Source: Thozetella sp. PMI_491 (Eukaryota; Ascomycota; Sordariomycetes; Chaetosphaeriales; Chaetosphaeriaceae). Taken from it: DNA of 64,000 nt. The number at the start of each line of letters is the position of its first letter. The first letter of the stretch is position 1. The translations under genes were made by a program, and so were the position numbers. The notes below the pieces were generated by a model, which saw only the letters and a program-made list of their open reading frames with translations, ran no database searches and was not told the DNA's origin. The stretch lies in contig MU270041.1 in NCBI GenBank assembly GCA_021432635.1, positions 282,133 through 346,132 on the forward strand, in the 5' to 3' direction. Positions 1 through 10,200 of the stretch are shown piece by piece.

Positions 1-26
1 CATGGTGCTGTGACTTCTATTTCTAT

Positions 27-467
27 TAACGTAATCCATATGTGGGTGGATCATACAAGTGGATGGATCACTTCAAAACACACACAATATCGAAGATTTC
101 TTAGCTTTCTAGCACCATCAATTCTTGCTCAAGTATTATATAACTTCTACATAGTTATTTATACAGGCACCTATATCCGTTAAGATATTATTTATAAATT
201 TAAAATATTTCTTAGTGAGTCTATTGAGAAAATAAATAAAAGTGGAGAATTCCATTCTCCACTTTTTTATTTTACAGCCAAGGGAATTTTTAAAAAGTCT
301 AAAGAAAATAAATTTAGGTTTATTATCATCTTTAAAAAGTGTAGTGTATGTTTTATAATTATCCAATTTAATTTGGTGGTGTTAGAAAGCTAAGAAATTC
401 TCGATTTTGTGTGTGTTTTGAAGTGATCCATCCACTTGTATGATCCACCCACATATGGATTACGTTA
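27..467. mobile_element. MITE with long terminal inverted repeats (Tc1/mariner-type, TA target site)
   Basis: The left arm at 29-122 and the right arm at 373-465 are inverted copies about 93 bp long with only a handful of mismatches. Both ends begin ACGTAATCC and are flanked by the dinucleotide TA at 27-28 and 466-467, the target duplication expected for Tc1/mariner-pogo elements. The core is strongly AT-rich, unlike the surrounding DNA. It holds a perfect 13-bp hairpin (arms 238-250 and 254-266, 3-base loop). Each arm also carries two near-identical GTGG(G/A)TGGATCA subrepeats near its tip. The only open frame inside (136-366, minus, 76 codons) has no transposase signature, so the element must rely on an enzyme encoded elsewhere. 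The superfamily assignment rests on the TA duplication and size. Confidence 0.88.
238..266. repeat. Perfect hairpin in the MITE core
   Basis: Two 13-base arms (238-250 and 254-266) are exact reverse complements around a three-base loop. With the outer inverted repeats this makes the element a nested palindrome, which could fold extensively as single-stranded DNA or RNA. Confidence 0.85.
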
Positions 468-2271
468 CGGGGCTCGGCACTTAAAACCACCTGATGATGA
501 ATGGACATGTGAAAAGCTCTCATAGTAGGTTATAGGTTGGCAATCCGTAAACTCCCTACCAGTACAACAACAAGTAGATCTTAAAAATAGAGATATTTCG
601 CATGAGTTTAACAGGCGGCAAACAGTATTTGCTGTAAAAGGCTGTGGCGAAGAGAAAGATAGCTAGGTAGACAATGAAGCGTAACGAGTTGATACATAGA
701 AGATGTGAGGACACTGACACCTAAGTTCCACGCCGACCAGAGCACCACAAATAACCACTTTCGTTGGTCAGGAAATCTGATGCAATCAGTTAGTTTCCAA
801 TTAACTATACAGCTCACGCCCCATGGTCCTGGATCTCTGCCGAGTTGGTGCCGTTGGTATAGTAGCTAAGCGCGCTGAGAATCGTCGCTCCCGGGAGATT
901 GTCAGGGACGCATAACTCCTGAAAGGTCACTAGAAGGGCACAGTCTTGCAGCGCTTCTGGGGTCCTTAAACTATTCCGCCGCATGGTTGGTGAGTTTATA
1001 AATGCGGATATGTATATATTTGGCGCTTTGGTGTTTGTAAAAAGTTGATCGATCACTTGAATCCTTCTTCAAAGGTGGATTAAATCTGGTAGATCAGACA
1101 CTACTGTTCGTTTTCCATTTTACTAGCAGTAACGATCAGCACAACGTATAATTAGCAATATCTTTCATACTTAGTTGTCCTTATTGCAGAGACCGTCACT
1201 TGAGCAAAGGCTGCAAAGTAGCTCTACAGGGAGCTATGACAAGGCTTCCTCTGTGATTTTTATTTATTTTTACAATAAGACATGAGTGGCAAAAGTCGAA
1301 TAACCCACCTTGTGACCCGGTGGGTGGTTCGAGAAAGCTCACAGACCATGGCGGCTCCGGGTCTAATTGTGGACAGAAGGCAGGCAGACATCACGATCGA
1401 AATTTAACGCTTTTTTATGCACTATCCCGGGGCTCAAACCCGACGACTAGCGAAGGTAGCCTACATGTTAAGTTGGTTGTGTACCAACTGCGCCATTCAC
1501 CTCTGACTATGCCACTGCTAATAAAGTGTGCGCCAAAGCTCCCCATTTGCACCTTGATGCGGCAAGGAGGAGACAGGATATTGGGGAAGCCAAGAGACAA
1601 ACTGATGAGCGGCGGTCTCTATTGAAAACTACTGGGCTAGCCTGCTGGCTCACGGTATCCCCCACGAAATGACAGTGATTAACTACGTCCCGAACCTCAC
1701 CGCGCGGATTGCTGGTAGAATTAATAATCCATTGCAGACCTATACTAAAGACTACCCTATCCTGTATATCCCATCGCAGAGCCGAGACCATATTTATGCC
1801 AGTTCCCCGCCCAGCTCCTGTTGTCATGCCGAGAGGTCGTATTAAAGAAGAAAAGCAAGCAAACGATCCCTATGGGTATTCATGCTCATGATAGCTCCCA
1901 TCCAAAACGACAAGCATGCAGTGCCAGGCCGCCAAATGAGACCTTTTCTATAAGTGTCCGGCCAAGGAGATATGCAAATCAAACTGGATCGGACGAGGAA
2001 ACACGTCGCGATGGCAAGTCAAGTTGAGAAAGAAGCACAGCGCAGCGGTGTTCGAAAAGATGAGACCTGTCCCAAATGCTAAAATATCTAAATCAGCACA
2101 GGGAGCTCCTCCCAGAGGAGTGAATCAAGGGTATCCGTGGTGCTTAAACAATAATCCAGAGGACTGAAGAAAGAAAAAAAGACAAGCATATGTGCGACGG
2201 CCGTTCCATAGCCTGTGGAGCGGGGATACTCTTGTCCGCACGATAGAGGGTATATCAACGACACCCTGCGA
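468..2271. other. Gene-poor stretch beside the MITE
   Basis: No convincing protein gene is visible. Two overlapping minus-strand frames (814-1056 and 608-817) lack ATG starts (the second begins with GTG) and resemble no family I know. A tRNA-derived repeat lies at about 1265-1505. The last ~100 bases before 2271 are A-rich and probably form the 3' untranslated region of the long minus-strand gene that ends at 2272. Confidence 0.5.
1265..1505 (-). repeat. tRNA-derived SINE-like fragment
   Basis: Read on the minus strand, 1484-1495 matches the pol III A box TRGCNNAGYNGG exactly and 1431-1440 matches the B box GGTTCGANYC with one C-to-T change, about 43 nt apart as in tRNA genes. The intervening sequence can form a Val(AAC)-like anticodon loop with a 4/5-paired stem, but the D stem and acceptor stem do not pair, so it is not a functional tRNA. 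Downstream on the minus strand the sequence runs into an A-rich end at 1258-1275. This layout fits a SINE. The six-base string CCTCTG occurs at both edges, which is too short to prove a target duplication. Confidence 0.35.
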
Positions 2272-5200
2272 TTAGCCCATCAGCCCACCCCCAATTTCGT
2301 TCTGACCCAAGAACATGCGCGCCAACTCGTCTCCTCCACGCTCGGCAGCCTCCATCCAGTGTATGGCAATGCACATGAGGGCCGGGTCGCTGCGAACATC
2401 TCCCACGCGGTCCGTGTCCCTCCCGGCTGCGCCACCGCCGGCTCCGCTCTGACCCTGCCCTCTGGAGCCACCAGCGCCTCCAGGATATCGGCTGCTGCTC
2501 GAGGCACTGCCTCCGGACCGGCCGCCGCCGTACTTGTCCATGACGGCCTGCTTGAACACCTCGAGGGGCTTCGTGAGAGGGAAGGTTGTACGCTCAACGA
2601 GTTCGGGGTTGGAGAGATAGAAGATGGCGAGCTCCCGCTGAGCGGTAGGGTCTCCTTCCTTGGCGGTGATGGACCACATGCGAGCGGCATCAGCCAGAGA
2701 GTGCGTCGTGAGCGGAAGCGGAGGAGTGGATGGAGAGACTGGCGGGTCCTGGCCGTCGACGCTCGAGGCCGACGCCACGCCAGCATTGCCAGATGGTCGA
2801 GTCGTGCTGGGCGCCGAGCCACTGTGCGTCTGAGTATAGTGCTTAACGATATCATCTGCCACCTCGACCATTGTACGGCACACCTCCTGTTTGATGCTCA
2901 ACGCGGCGAGGCCCGTATCCCAGAAGGCCTTGCCGCGGTCGGTCTTGTCCAGAACCGAGGCGGGCACCAAAGACGAGATGAACTGGAGGTCACGAAAGAG
3001 GGTCTTGGGCCGCAATGTGGGGTCGCGGAAGAGGTATTGCAAGACGTTGGTTATTGCGTCGGTATTCACTGGCGCTGTCGCGGCAATGGACCTAGTTTCC
3101 ATGTTGCCGGCCCCGCCGCTGGTGCGCCCAGCCTGTGCGTGAGATCCAGGAGAGTAGACAGGGCTCTGTATAAGCGCATGAGAGCGTCTCTCCTTGACAT
3201 TGTCGATCGCCTCCTCGAGAGGCTGCGGCCGTCCACCGCCAGGACCATGCTCATCCGCTGCTGCAGACTTCGACTGCAGCTCTGATCTCGCCCAGGCCAG
3301 CCTAGATTTTCTAGAGCCCGAGTTGAGGGAAGCAATGATGAGATGTTCTAACTCAAATAGGGCGTTGAGTTTGGCATATGGGTTGGGGTGAACACAGAAC
3401 ATCTTCAGAAGCCTTTGGTATGCTTTGGTAAAGGGGAAGTCTGGCAGTGGGTCCTTGCGCTGTGCTTGAGCCGGGCCCTTGGCCGGGATCGTATCGCTCG
3501 TCGCAGAGCTCTCGTTGCCCTGGCTTCCCGCTCCCACGCCCGGGCTGAGCGGCATGCTAGAAGAGTCGGTCTTCGCAGTATATGAGTCGTTGGCCCCAAC
3601 TCCGCGGAGGTCGCCGAAACTCCGCTTCTTCTCAATCACGCGTTGGGGCTTAGGGCTTGACTTGGCGGTCACCTTTCGGCTGGCCAGCGCAGCCTGTCGC
3701 TCGCGGCGTTGGATTTCTTCCTTGCGGTCGATGCACTCTTGACCCAGGTCCGCAAACCAGGCATCCGTTTCGGAGCCGCGGGCAAAGACGAGGTTGCCTA
3801 GGTCAGATAGGAGAAGACTTGTCAGAGTTTGCTTCAGCTCGCTCAAGAAACGGGTCTTCTCTTCGGTAAGCCTCTGTCGTAGAACTGTCTCGTTGGAGGA
3901 GGTGGATGTTCCCGGTCGCCCACTGTGTTGTGAGTGAGACGGAAGCGGATTGTGCTGTGGGTAGAGAGTGCCAGACAAGCTGGTCATGCTCGTCGTTGGT
4001 GAATGTGCCCTCGAGGTCGAGACGCTCGGTGACACCGGGCCGTGAGTGAACGGCGACCAGTAAGTCATCGTCGGATCGATCGTATGGACGGGCGACGAGA
4101 CACCAAAGTAGTCGGGGCCATCGTGCCCAGCATCAGAGAGCACTGTGCTAGCCCTAGAAAAGCTGAACCGTCCCGAGTCAAAAGAAGCCTGGCTGAGATT
4201 CTGGGTAGAGATGGCTCTAAGGTCTCTCGTGATCGATGGTGCTCGCCCAGCTGACGAGCCGTATCTTCTCTCCGAGTCGCTGATGACACTGGCGGAATCC
4301 TCCCAATTGTGGGTGTCTCTCGTCGATCGGGCACTCTCCAACGTACGACGGTCGCGGAGGTAGAGTTCGCTGGACCACAAAACAGGCCCATCAAGGATGT
4401 TGTCACCGACGAGCTTGATGACGCAGCTCTCGACCTCGCAGCAGAAGCGGTGGATACGTTCCTCACCGCTGCAGAAGTTTTCGATGCCATACTGCTGTAG
4501 CCATCGTGCCGTTTTCTCAGCCTGCTCATCCTTGAGCTTATTGGGACCACCTTGCGCCTCGGGAGCCGCAACAAGATCTAAGACCTGAGACTCGGTCCTG
4601 AAAATATACGATGCAGCTGGCCCGCGTTGCATCGTATTCCTAGCCCGCTGGAAAGCCTCCCATCGGTGAGGTACTCCCATGGTCTTGAGGGCGACCGCGA
4701 TGTTCCTAGAGTCCTCGTACGGCGCCGAGTTTCGAACATCTGTCACGTACCACATCTTGTCTCGGAGGGCGCGCAGGCGGCGCATCATAGACTCTATTTG
4801 TCCTTCCGCCCGCTCCTGGCCCTGCTTTAACCACACAAGCCAAGCATCATATTCCTCGATGGCGGAGGCCGAGCGTCGGATGGAATCGCGGGGGCCGCGA
4901 GAGAAGATGTTGAGCAAGGTTGCGAAGCCATTGCGACGAAGTGTCTCGGAAGACAGCGCATTGAGTTGCCTCAGCGTTCTCCAGTAGAGATGGGCAGATA
5001 CAAAGTCGGATTGAGCTCGGCTCTGCGACTCGGCGGCAGTCAACATGGAGATTAGTACAGAAGAAGGCAACATTTCGTCCTCCGACTGCCCTGCTGCCTC
5101 CTTGCCCTTGATACTCTTCGGCGGGCTGTCGGCTAGGCTGCTTGCAAAGCTCTCGGTCCTCTGCCTGTATGGATTTCGGCTTGCCATGGAGTTGGCGGAT

Positions 5201-7936
5201 GTAATGATGCGGTTCTTGGAGCGGTATTTCTTGAGCCGCGAAGCACGGTAGCTGAACGTTTGCGCCTTGCTCCCGTCCACCTCGGGGTCCTGCGGAATCT
5301 CGAATTCCTCTACTAGCTTCAGGATGGAGTCCCGCAGTTGGTGATAGTCCTTGTCGAGCTCCGGTCGGTCGTCGTCCAGCTCCTCCTGATCAGTGTCACT
5401 TGTCGACGAGTTCTCCTCTGCTTCGTTGTCGTCGTCGGGATCGTACGTCATCTGCGTCGAGAGCCGGTTGCCGTCAGCGGAGATGAACAGGACAGCCCAG
5501 CGCTCGGCGCAGGGGTGGCAAGAGCCGAACACGACCTCCTGGCCGAGGGACTGCAACATCTCATGCATTGCAAGTCGAAGCCGGTAGCCATCATCCTCGT
5601 AGTTTCCCGCCCGTTGTCCAGTAGCCTGGTCCTGAACAGGAGGAGACGAGCGGCGCGAACTGCCGGTATTCTGCTCATCCAGAAGTGGTTCCTTTCCGCT
5701 GGTGGCATCGCTGAAGACGGATTCGGCGCTCGTGCTAACGACTGACATAGTGTCGAAGTTGTTGGGGTTCTGCCGCGTCGTACTTGAAAGAGGCTGGGAT
5801 AGAGCCGAGAAGCCCGATATGGACGGAGCTCCAGACCGGAAGCTGCCGGACTGCGCGGATTGTGGTCTACGCTCAGGGAAGAGAGCATTCACTAGGACAG
5901 CTAAGTCGGCAGGGCTAATCACCAGATACGGGTGGACCTCGGCAGTCTCCCTCAGAGACGTGATTGACCGGGCGGGGAGGAGCCTGGTTTTTCTCCTGGA
6001 GCGTGAGCTCTCGAAGCGGCCATAGATGCTCTTGATATGGCCAGCAATCTTTGGCGGCGTGGACACCGGTGTCTTGCTAGTTAGCATATCGATGACCAAC
6101 TTTTGAGCATGGGTAGCAACAGCTTTAAGGATCTTTTGGCGGCCGTATTCTGTAATGTGGTAATCGGCCATCATTCCGTACGCCTCCGGATGGATCATAA
6201 CTCCAAGGAGCCACTGCGTAAAGAGGCATTTGGTCACCAGCCATTTTCTCGTGTCCTCGACTAGCCTCTTGTCCACCCTCTTAAGGATCTCGTTGCCAAG
6301 CTCGATCAGGCCTTCTGGAATCCCCGTGGCATCTTCGTCGTCGATGATTTCGAAAAGCTCTTCGACGGCCCGAGTGTAGAACTCCTCGGCTGCGATGGCA
6401 TCCTTGGCGGTGAAATTGGAAAGATGAAACCGAGTTCCGTGTTGGTCCTCTGCACGGTCAAGAAGAAAGGAGCCATCCTCGAGGATCTTCATGAGGTACC
6501 ACTCCATATTAGACCTTCCGGCCCAGTCACGCATAGAAATCCAAACATTGAGTATGGAGATGACGATGTTCTCCCGGCCTGTCTTGGGGGAAGACATGAG
6601 TCTCGCGCAAGTAGTGGCCCAGATCCCGGTTCGGCGCCTGTCCTCGGCAGTATCAGGGCCGGCGGAATTTGCAAAACATGTGTACACCAACGCGGATAAG
6701 GGATCATGTCTCTGGAAGGAGAGCAGACGCTCGATTGCCCCACGTTCCTGGCTAGACTGGCGAGCGTTGCTGTTCCCGGCGATGCTGGACCCGCTGTATG
6801 TGAACCCACCGATGGCAGAGCTTCCAAGGGAAGGAGTAGAGGTGGCAGATCGGCCGGGCACGCGGCTGTGGTACGGCAGAACGGACTCGATGGGCTCGAG
6901 CGCCGGGTGGAAGCTAGTGAGAGCAACCAGCTCTGACTGGTTCAGGCAGGAGAGCCGGGTGGCGAGGTAGTCGGGATTAGTTCTGATCTGGGTAAGGAAG
7001 GAGAGGAACGTCTCCCGCGCCGAAGCAGATATATCACTCAAGAAAGACAGGATTGGGCCGGTGGTCCCAGGTGCGCCGCTAGCAGATTCCGTGGCCGTGT
7101 CCAGACTCTCGGACGAGAGCATCCCGTTCGGCTGTAGCACCTCCATGTCGGGCTCCAGGAGGCCGTAGCGCCTAGTTTCTTCGCAGCTCTTCCGCACGTC
7201 AATCATGGCATTGTACAAGGCAGCAAACGTCTTCTTGTCGTCCCCGCGGAAGCAGTCAACCAAGTTCCTGTGGACAGTGTCACCAGCGCGCATCAGCCGC
7301 GCCGAGAGCGCAGTAGAAACCAAGCTCCGCTGCAGTCGTATCCTCGTGTTCGCGCGCTTGCGCTCTTGGTATCTGGACAAGCGTGCCAGATGTGCGAGCT
7401 CCTCCAGCGAGGTTCCATCGTCCTCGGGGTCGGGATACGGGTTCATGTAGAGCGAGGCATCCGGGAGCAGGGCCCGGGGCAGCGCCGTGGTTTCGGTCTT
7501 GTCCTGGGCCATCGACGGGGGGCTTCCGGCATCGGGAGTCTTGGGAGGCTGGCCAGAGAGCTCGGCCGTGGGCTGAGGGGCCGCCTGCTCTATCACGGTC
7601 TTTCGGAGCGGACCAACGAACGGAATATCCTGGAGAGGGCTGCGCTTGGGCGGCTCGTTCCCGCGGTGCACCAGGGGCTTGGACTCGAGGGGCTTGCTGC
7701 TCCGTGGCGGGCTGCGCGACCGGAACCGCCGCGTGCGCTGGAGCTCGGCATGGTTCTCCGGGGATGGTGTGGGCGACCTCGAGGTGCGGGTTGCCGAGGG
7801 TGACCTAGCTGTGGCGGGATAAGAGAGCGCGTCAGCAATCACGAGTCGATGCAATCTATAAGCAGAGCACGTCCGACATACGCGGGGAGGAGTGGATGGC
7901 GACCGGGGAGGAGAGGGATCTCTGCATGGATATCAT
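2272..7936 (-). CDS. Very long, mostly disordered protein with Sel1-like C-terminus (1863 aa)
   Basis: Exons on the minus strand are 7936-7882 and 7808-2272. The 73-bp intron has a GTATGT donor, CTGAC branch and CCACAG acceptor. Splicing joins MISMQRS... in frame to the long exon and replaces a non-canonical upstream reading that would run through the intron. The N-terminal ~130 residues are rich in Ser, Pro and Arg and probably disordered. The middle mixes helical blocks with Ser-rich and acidic linkers (an EED/DDD run near residue 820). About residue 1560 lies a conserved-looking helical stretch around FPFTKAYQRLLKMF. The last ~140 residues contain two Sel1-like helical repeats (AARMWSITAKEGDPTAQREL and a second around IHWMEAAERGGDELARMFLG) separated by a Gly/Ser linker. 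Sel1 repeats usually act as protein-binding scaffolds. I do not recognise the family, so no function is assigned. Met4 (7927) is an alternative start. Confidence 0.85.
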
Positions 7937-8538
7937 AATGGGCCCATGGACATGGGAGGTGCTCGCCGTGATGGTCGCCCAAGCACTACCGGCAGCAGCG
8001 CCAATAGTGGAAGGAGTGATCCCGCGACCGACAAGATTAGCTCAAGCCTGCGAGAGCATGGATGGCGGCGGGGGGCGACTGTAGGCTGCAAGGGGAGGGG
8101 GGGAGGTTAGCGAGGGGCGGGTGGTGGTCGTCGTCCTTTGCACCGTCGTGATGCTCGCGGGCGGGGCGGGCGGCGCTGGGCATTCACGAGCTCACTCGGC
8201 GTGGTGCTGAGGTCGCATGCGAAGCATGGTCTCCTGGGCGAAGAAAATGGTACTTATGGCGCGATAGGCAATAGGGGCGGCGACGTGAGTTGGGTTCTCA
8301 AAAGCGTGCGGCGATGTTGTGCGCGTGTGGTTGTGTAAAGAAGGGACAAGAGTGGCTGCCATGTGTTGCCCTCTCACGGTCACACCTTCGCCGACGCCTT
8401 CCTTCGACGGAGCAACTTAACTTGGGGGTGCTCGCTGTTGTTGACGCACCTGGCACCGACGTGGGGTAACCCAGGATGTGGCAGGTGCGCTAACCCTTAT
8501 TGGGCCGGACGGTTGGCGGCGGGACAGCCCACCGGGTT

Positions 8539-8578
8539 GGTCTGCGCTGGTCGGCGCTGGTCTGTACTGGTCCGCACT
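8539..8578. repeat. 10-bp tandem repeat, four copies
   Basis: Four successive ten-base units follow the pattern GGTCNGNNCT with variation in the fifth, seventh and eighth bases. They lie about 600 bp upstream of the start codon of the 1863-aa protein. Confidence 0.75.
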
Positions 8579-9717
8579 GGGTCTGTTGGGGGACGCCACG
8601 CCTCTGCGACGGGATCCCTGTCCTACTGCCAGCTAAGGAAGCCCTGTGGCTCGCCTTCCTCGCCGCCCCAAGCACCGGCCCGCCGTAGCTTCACGAATTA
8701 GAGAATGTAGAAGGCTTCTACGATGCCAAACGTCTCACAGCATGGGGAAACAGAAGAAAATTTCTTTTGTCAGCTCCGACCCAAGGCCTCCAACCATACG
8801 CATGTCCTCTGGCGCACCATCAGTGTTTCGCTGCCTCCCTTTCAGCTCGTTCCCGTCTCGCCACCCTCCTCGTCCCTCCACGGGCATGGCTTCCCTTTCC
8901 CGCGTGCAGTTGGCGATCTCGCCGGGCAGCAGCCGTGCCAGCGCAGCACCAATCCTACCGACCGAGACGCAGCATCTACAGAGGGCTGCATGCGAGGGAG
9001 CCGAGAGATGGTCTCGCTGGCCCGCTGGCCCGCTGGCCCTGCACCGGGTCTCCCGTGCTCTACCTTCCTCCGGTCGAGGGTGCGCAAGAAAGGTACTAGA
9101 GCCTCGCTGGGCCCGTGGCCGGCCACGAATGTCATGCTGACTGTATCTATCTCTCTGTCCCGCCCTCTCTGCCAGAGTCTGCTGCGCTGGCGTGCATTTG
9201 CAGGGCCACTTCAGCGACCACAGTCCGGCGGTTGCGGCCAATGAGGGGCGTACACGACCCCCGGCGCCTTCAACCGAGCCAAACCACCCGGACGGAGCCA
9301 GGCAACCCGCATCTGCCAGCGCAAACCTCCACTAAAACACGCCCAATCACGCGCCGCCACCGTGCTTCTGGATACTTGAGCATCCCTGATTTCCCAAGCA
9401 TGGCTCAATCTCCGCTGCCATAAGAAAGGCTTCTATTGATGGGGCGTAGCGAAGCGAAGGATAATGCTGGCCACCGAGGCAGTCCGCCAGGGGCAGGGCC
9501 ACTATGGCGTCGCTATCCTGTCCCTAGGTGCAGGGTCTCCACTGCAACTGCCACTACTCTCAGGGACGGATGGGATGAACCGATTGTGCGAGTCAGGGCA
9601 ACGCAGACCTTGGCACGGGGGAGTCGCACAGAAGAAAGGCAGTGGGAAGCCTGGCTTACGACAGAATGGTCTCTATTTCCCGCAGAGACGAGGCTCCGGG
9701 CGAAGAAGCTCTGAGCG

Positions 9718-9749
9718 GTAACCCCGTAAACTCGTAACCCCGTAGACTC
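9718..9749. repeat. 16-bp tandem direct repeat
   Basis: GTAACCCCGTAAACTC is followed immediately by a second copy with one mismatch (GTAGACTC at its end). No gene overlaps it. Confidence 0.8.
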
Positions 9750-10200
9750 CTAAGCTACAAAAAGCAACTATCCCAGGGGCAGATGGCCCCCCGCCGTTGA
9801 TAGTACTCTGCGTGTTGCGAGTGTCGCCAACCGGCCGGCACGGATCGACGAGATCTTAGCATCTTCGTCGCCCCCAATATCCACCTCATGAGACCTGCAG
9901 ACTCTCAAGCACATAACGTGCTGGGCATTCAACCGAGGTGGCTAACACATGCGAGTGATCAAAACCCACCCACTGTACCCGCCTAGGGCACCAGCGAAGA
10001 CGTGCTTCCACTACTGCCGCGGGCATGGCTGCATGCATGGCGGTATATATATCTCTTCGGCTGGAGCCGCCTTGCTCCCTCGGCCCCGTCCTGCACCGGA
10101 TGGCGCGGGAGGCTGGCTGGCCTGCGGTAGGCTCTGGAGGTATTGCAGTTGGTTATCGGCGTAATCTCAAATTGTTCGGTACACTAGAGAGCCCCGTGCC

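Larger units (their letters stand above)
7937..10200. other. Long intergenic region with small tandem repeats
   Basis: This spacer holds the promoter of the long minus-strand gene and the 3' flank of hapX. It is GC-rich and has no credible gene; the frames in it are short, Arg/Pro-rich and unlike coding sequence. Three small tandem repeats occur: a 10-bp unit four times at 8539-8578, an 8-bp unit three times at 9016-9039, and a 16-bp unit twice at 9718-9749. Confidence 0.6.

Noticed and set aside
136-366. 76-codon frame inside the MITE as a transposase
   Set aside because: It is too short, has no DDE/DDD motif, and simply reflects the AT-rich palindromic core.
608-1056. Two end-to-end minus-strand frames near the MITE
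   Set aside because: Neither has a convincing ATG start, they resemble no family and no splice signals join them.
1415-1500. Functional tRNA gene (Val-AAC)
   Set aside because: The acceptor and D stems do not pair and the variable region is too long, although the A and B boxes and part of the anticodon arm are present.
2280-7838. Numerous overlapping frames on both strands over the 1863-aa gene
   Set aside because: They are antisense or out-of-frame shadows of one long GC-rich coding exon.
8646-9244. Frames of 110-173 codons in the spacer upstream of the long gene
   Set aside because: Several overlapping frames on both strands are equally open because of GC bias; they have no motif, intron or conserved pattern.
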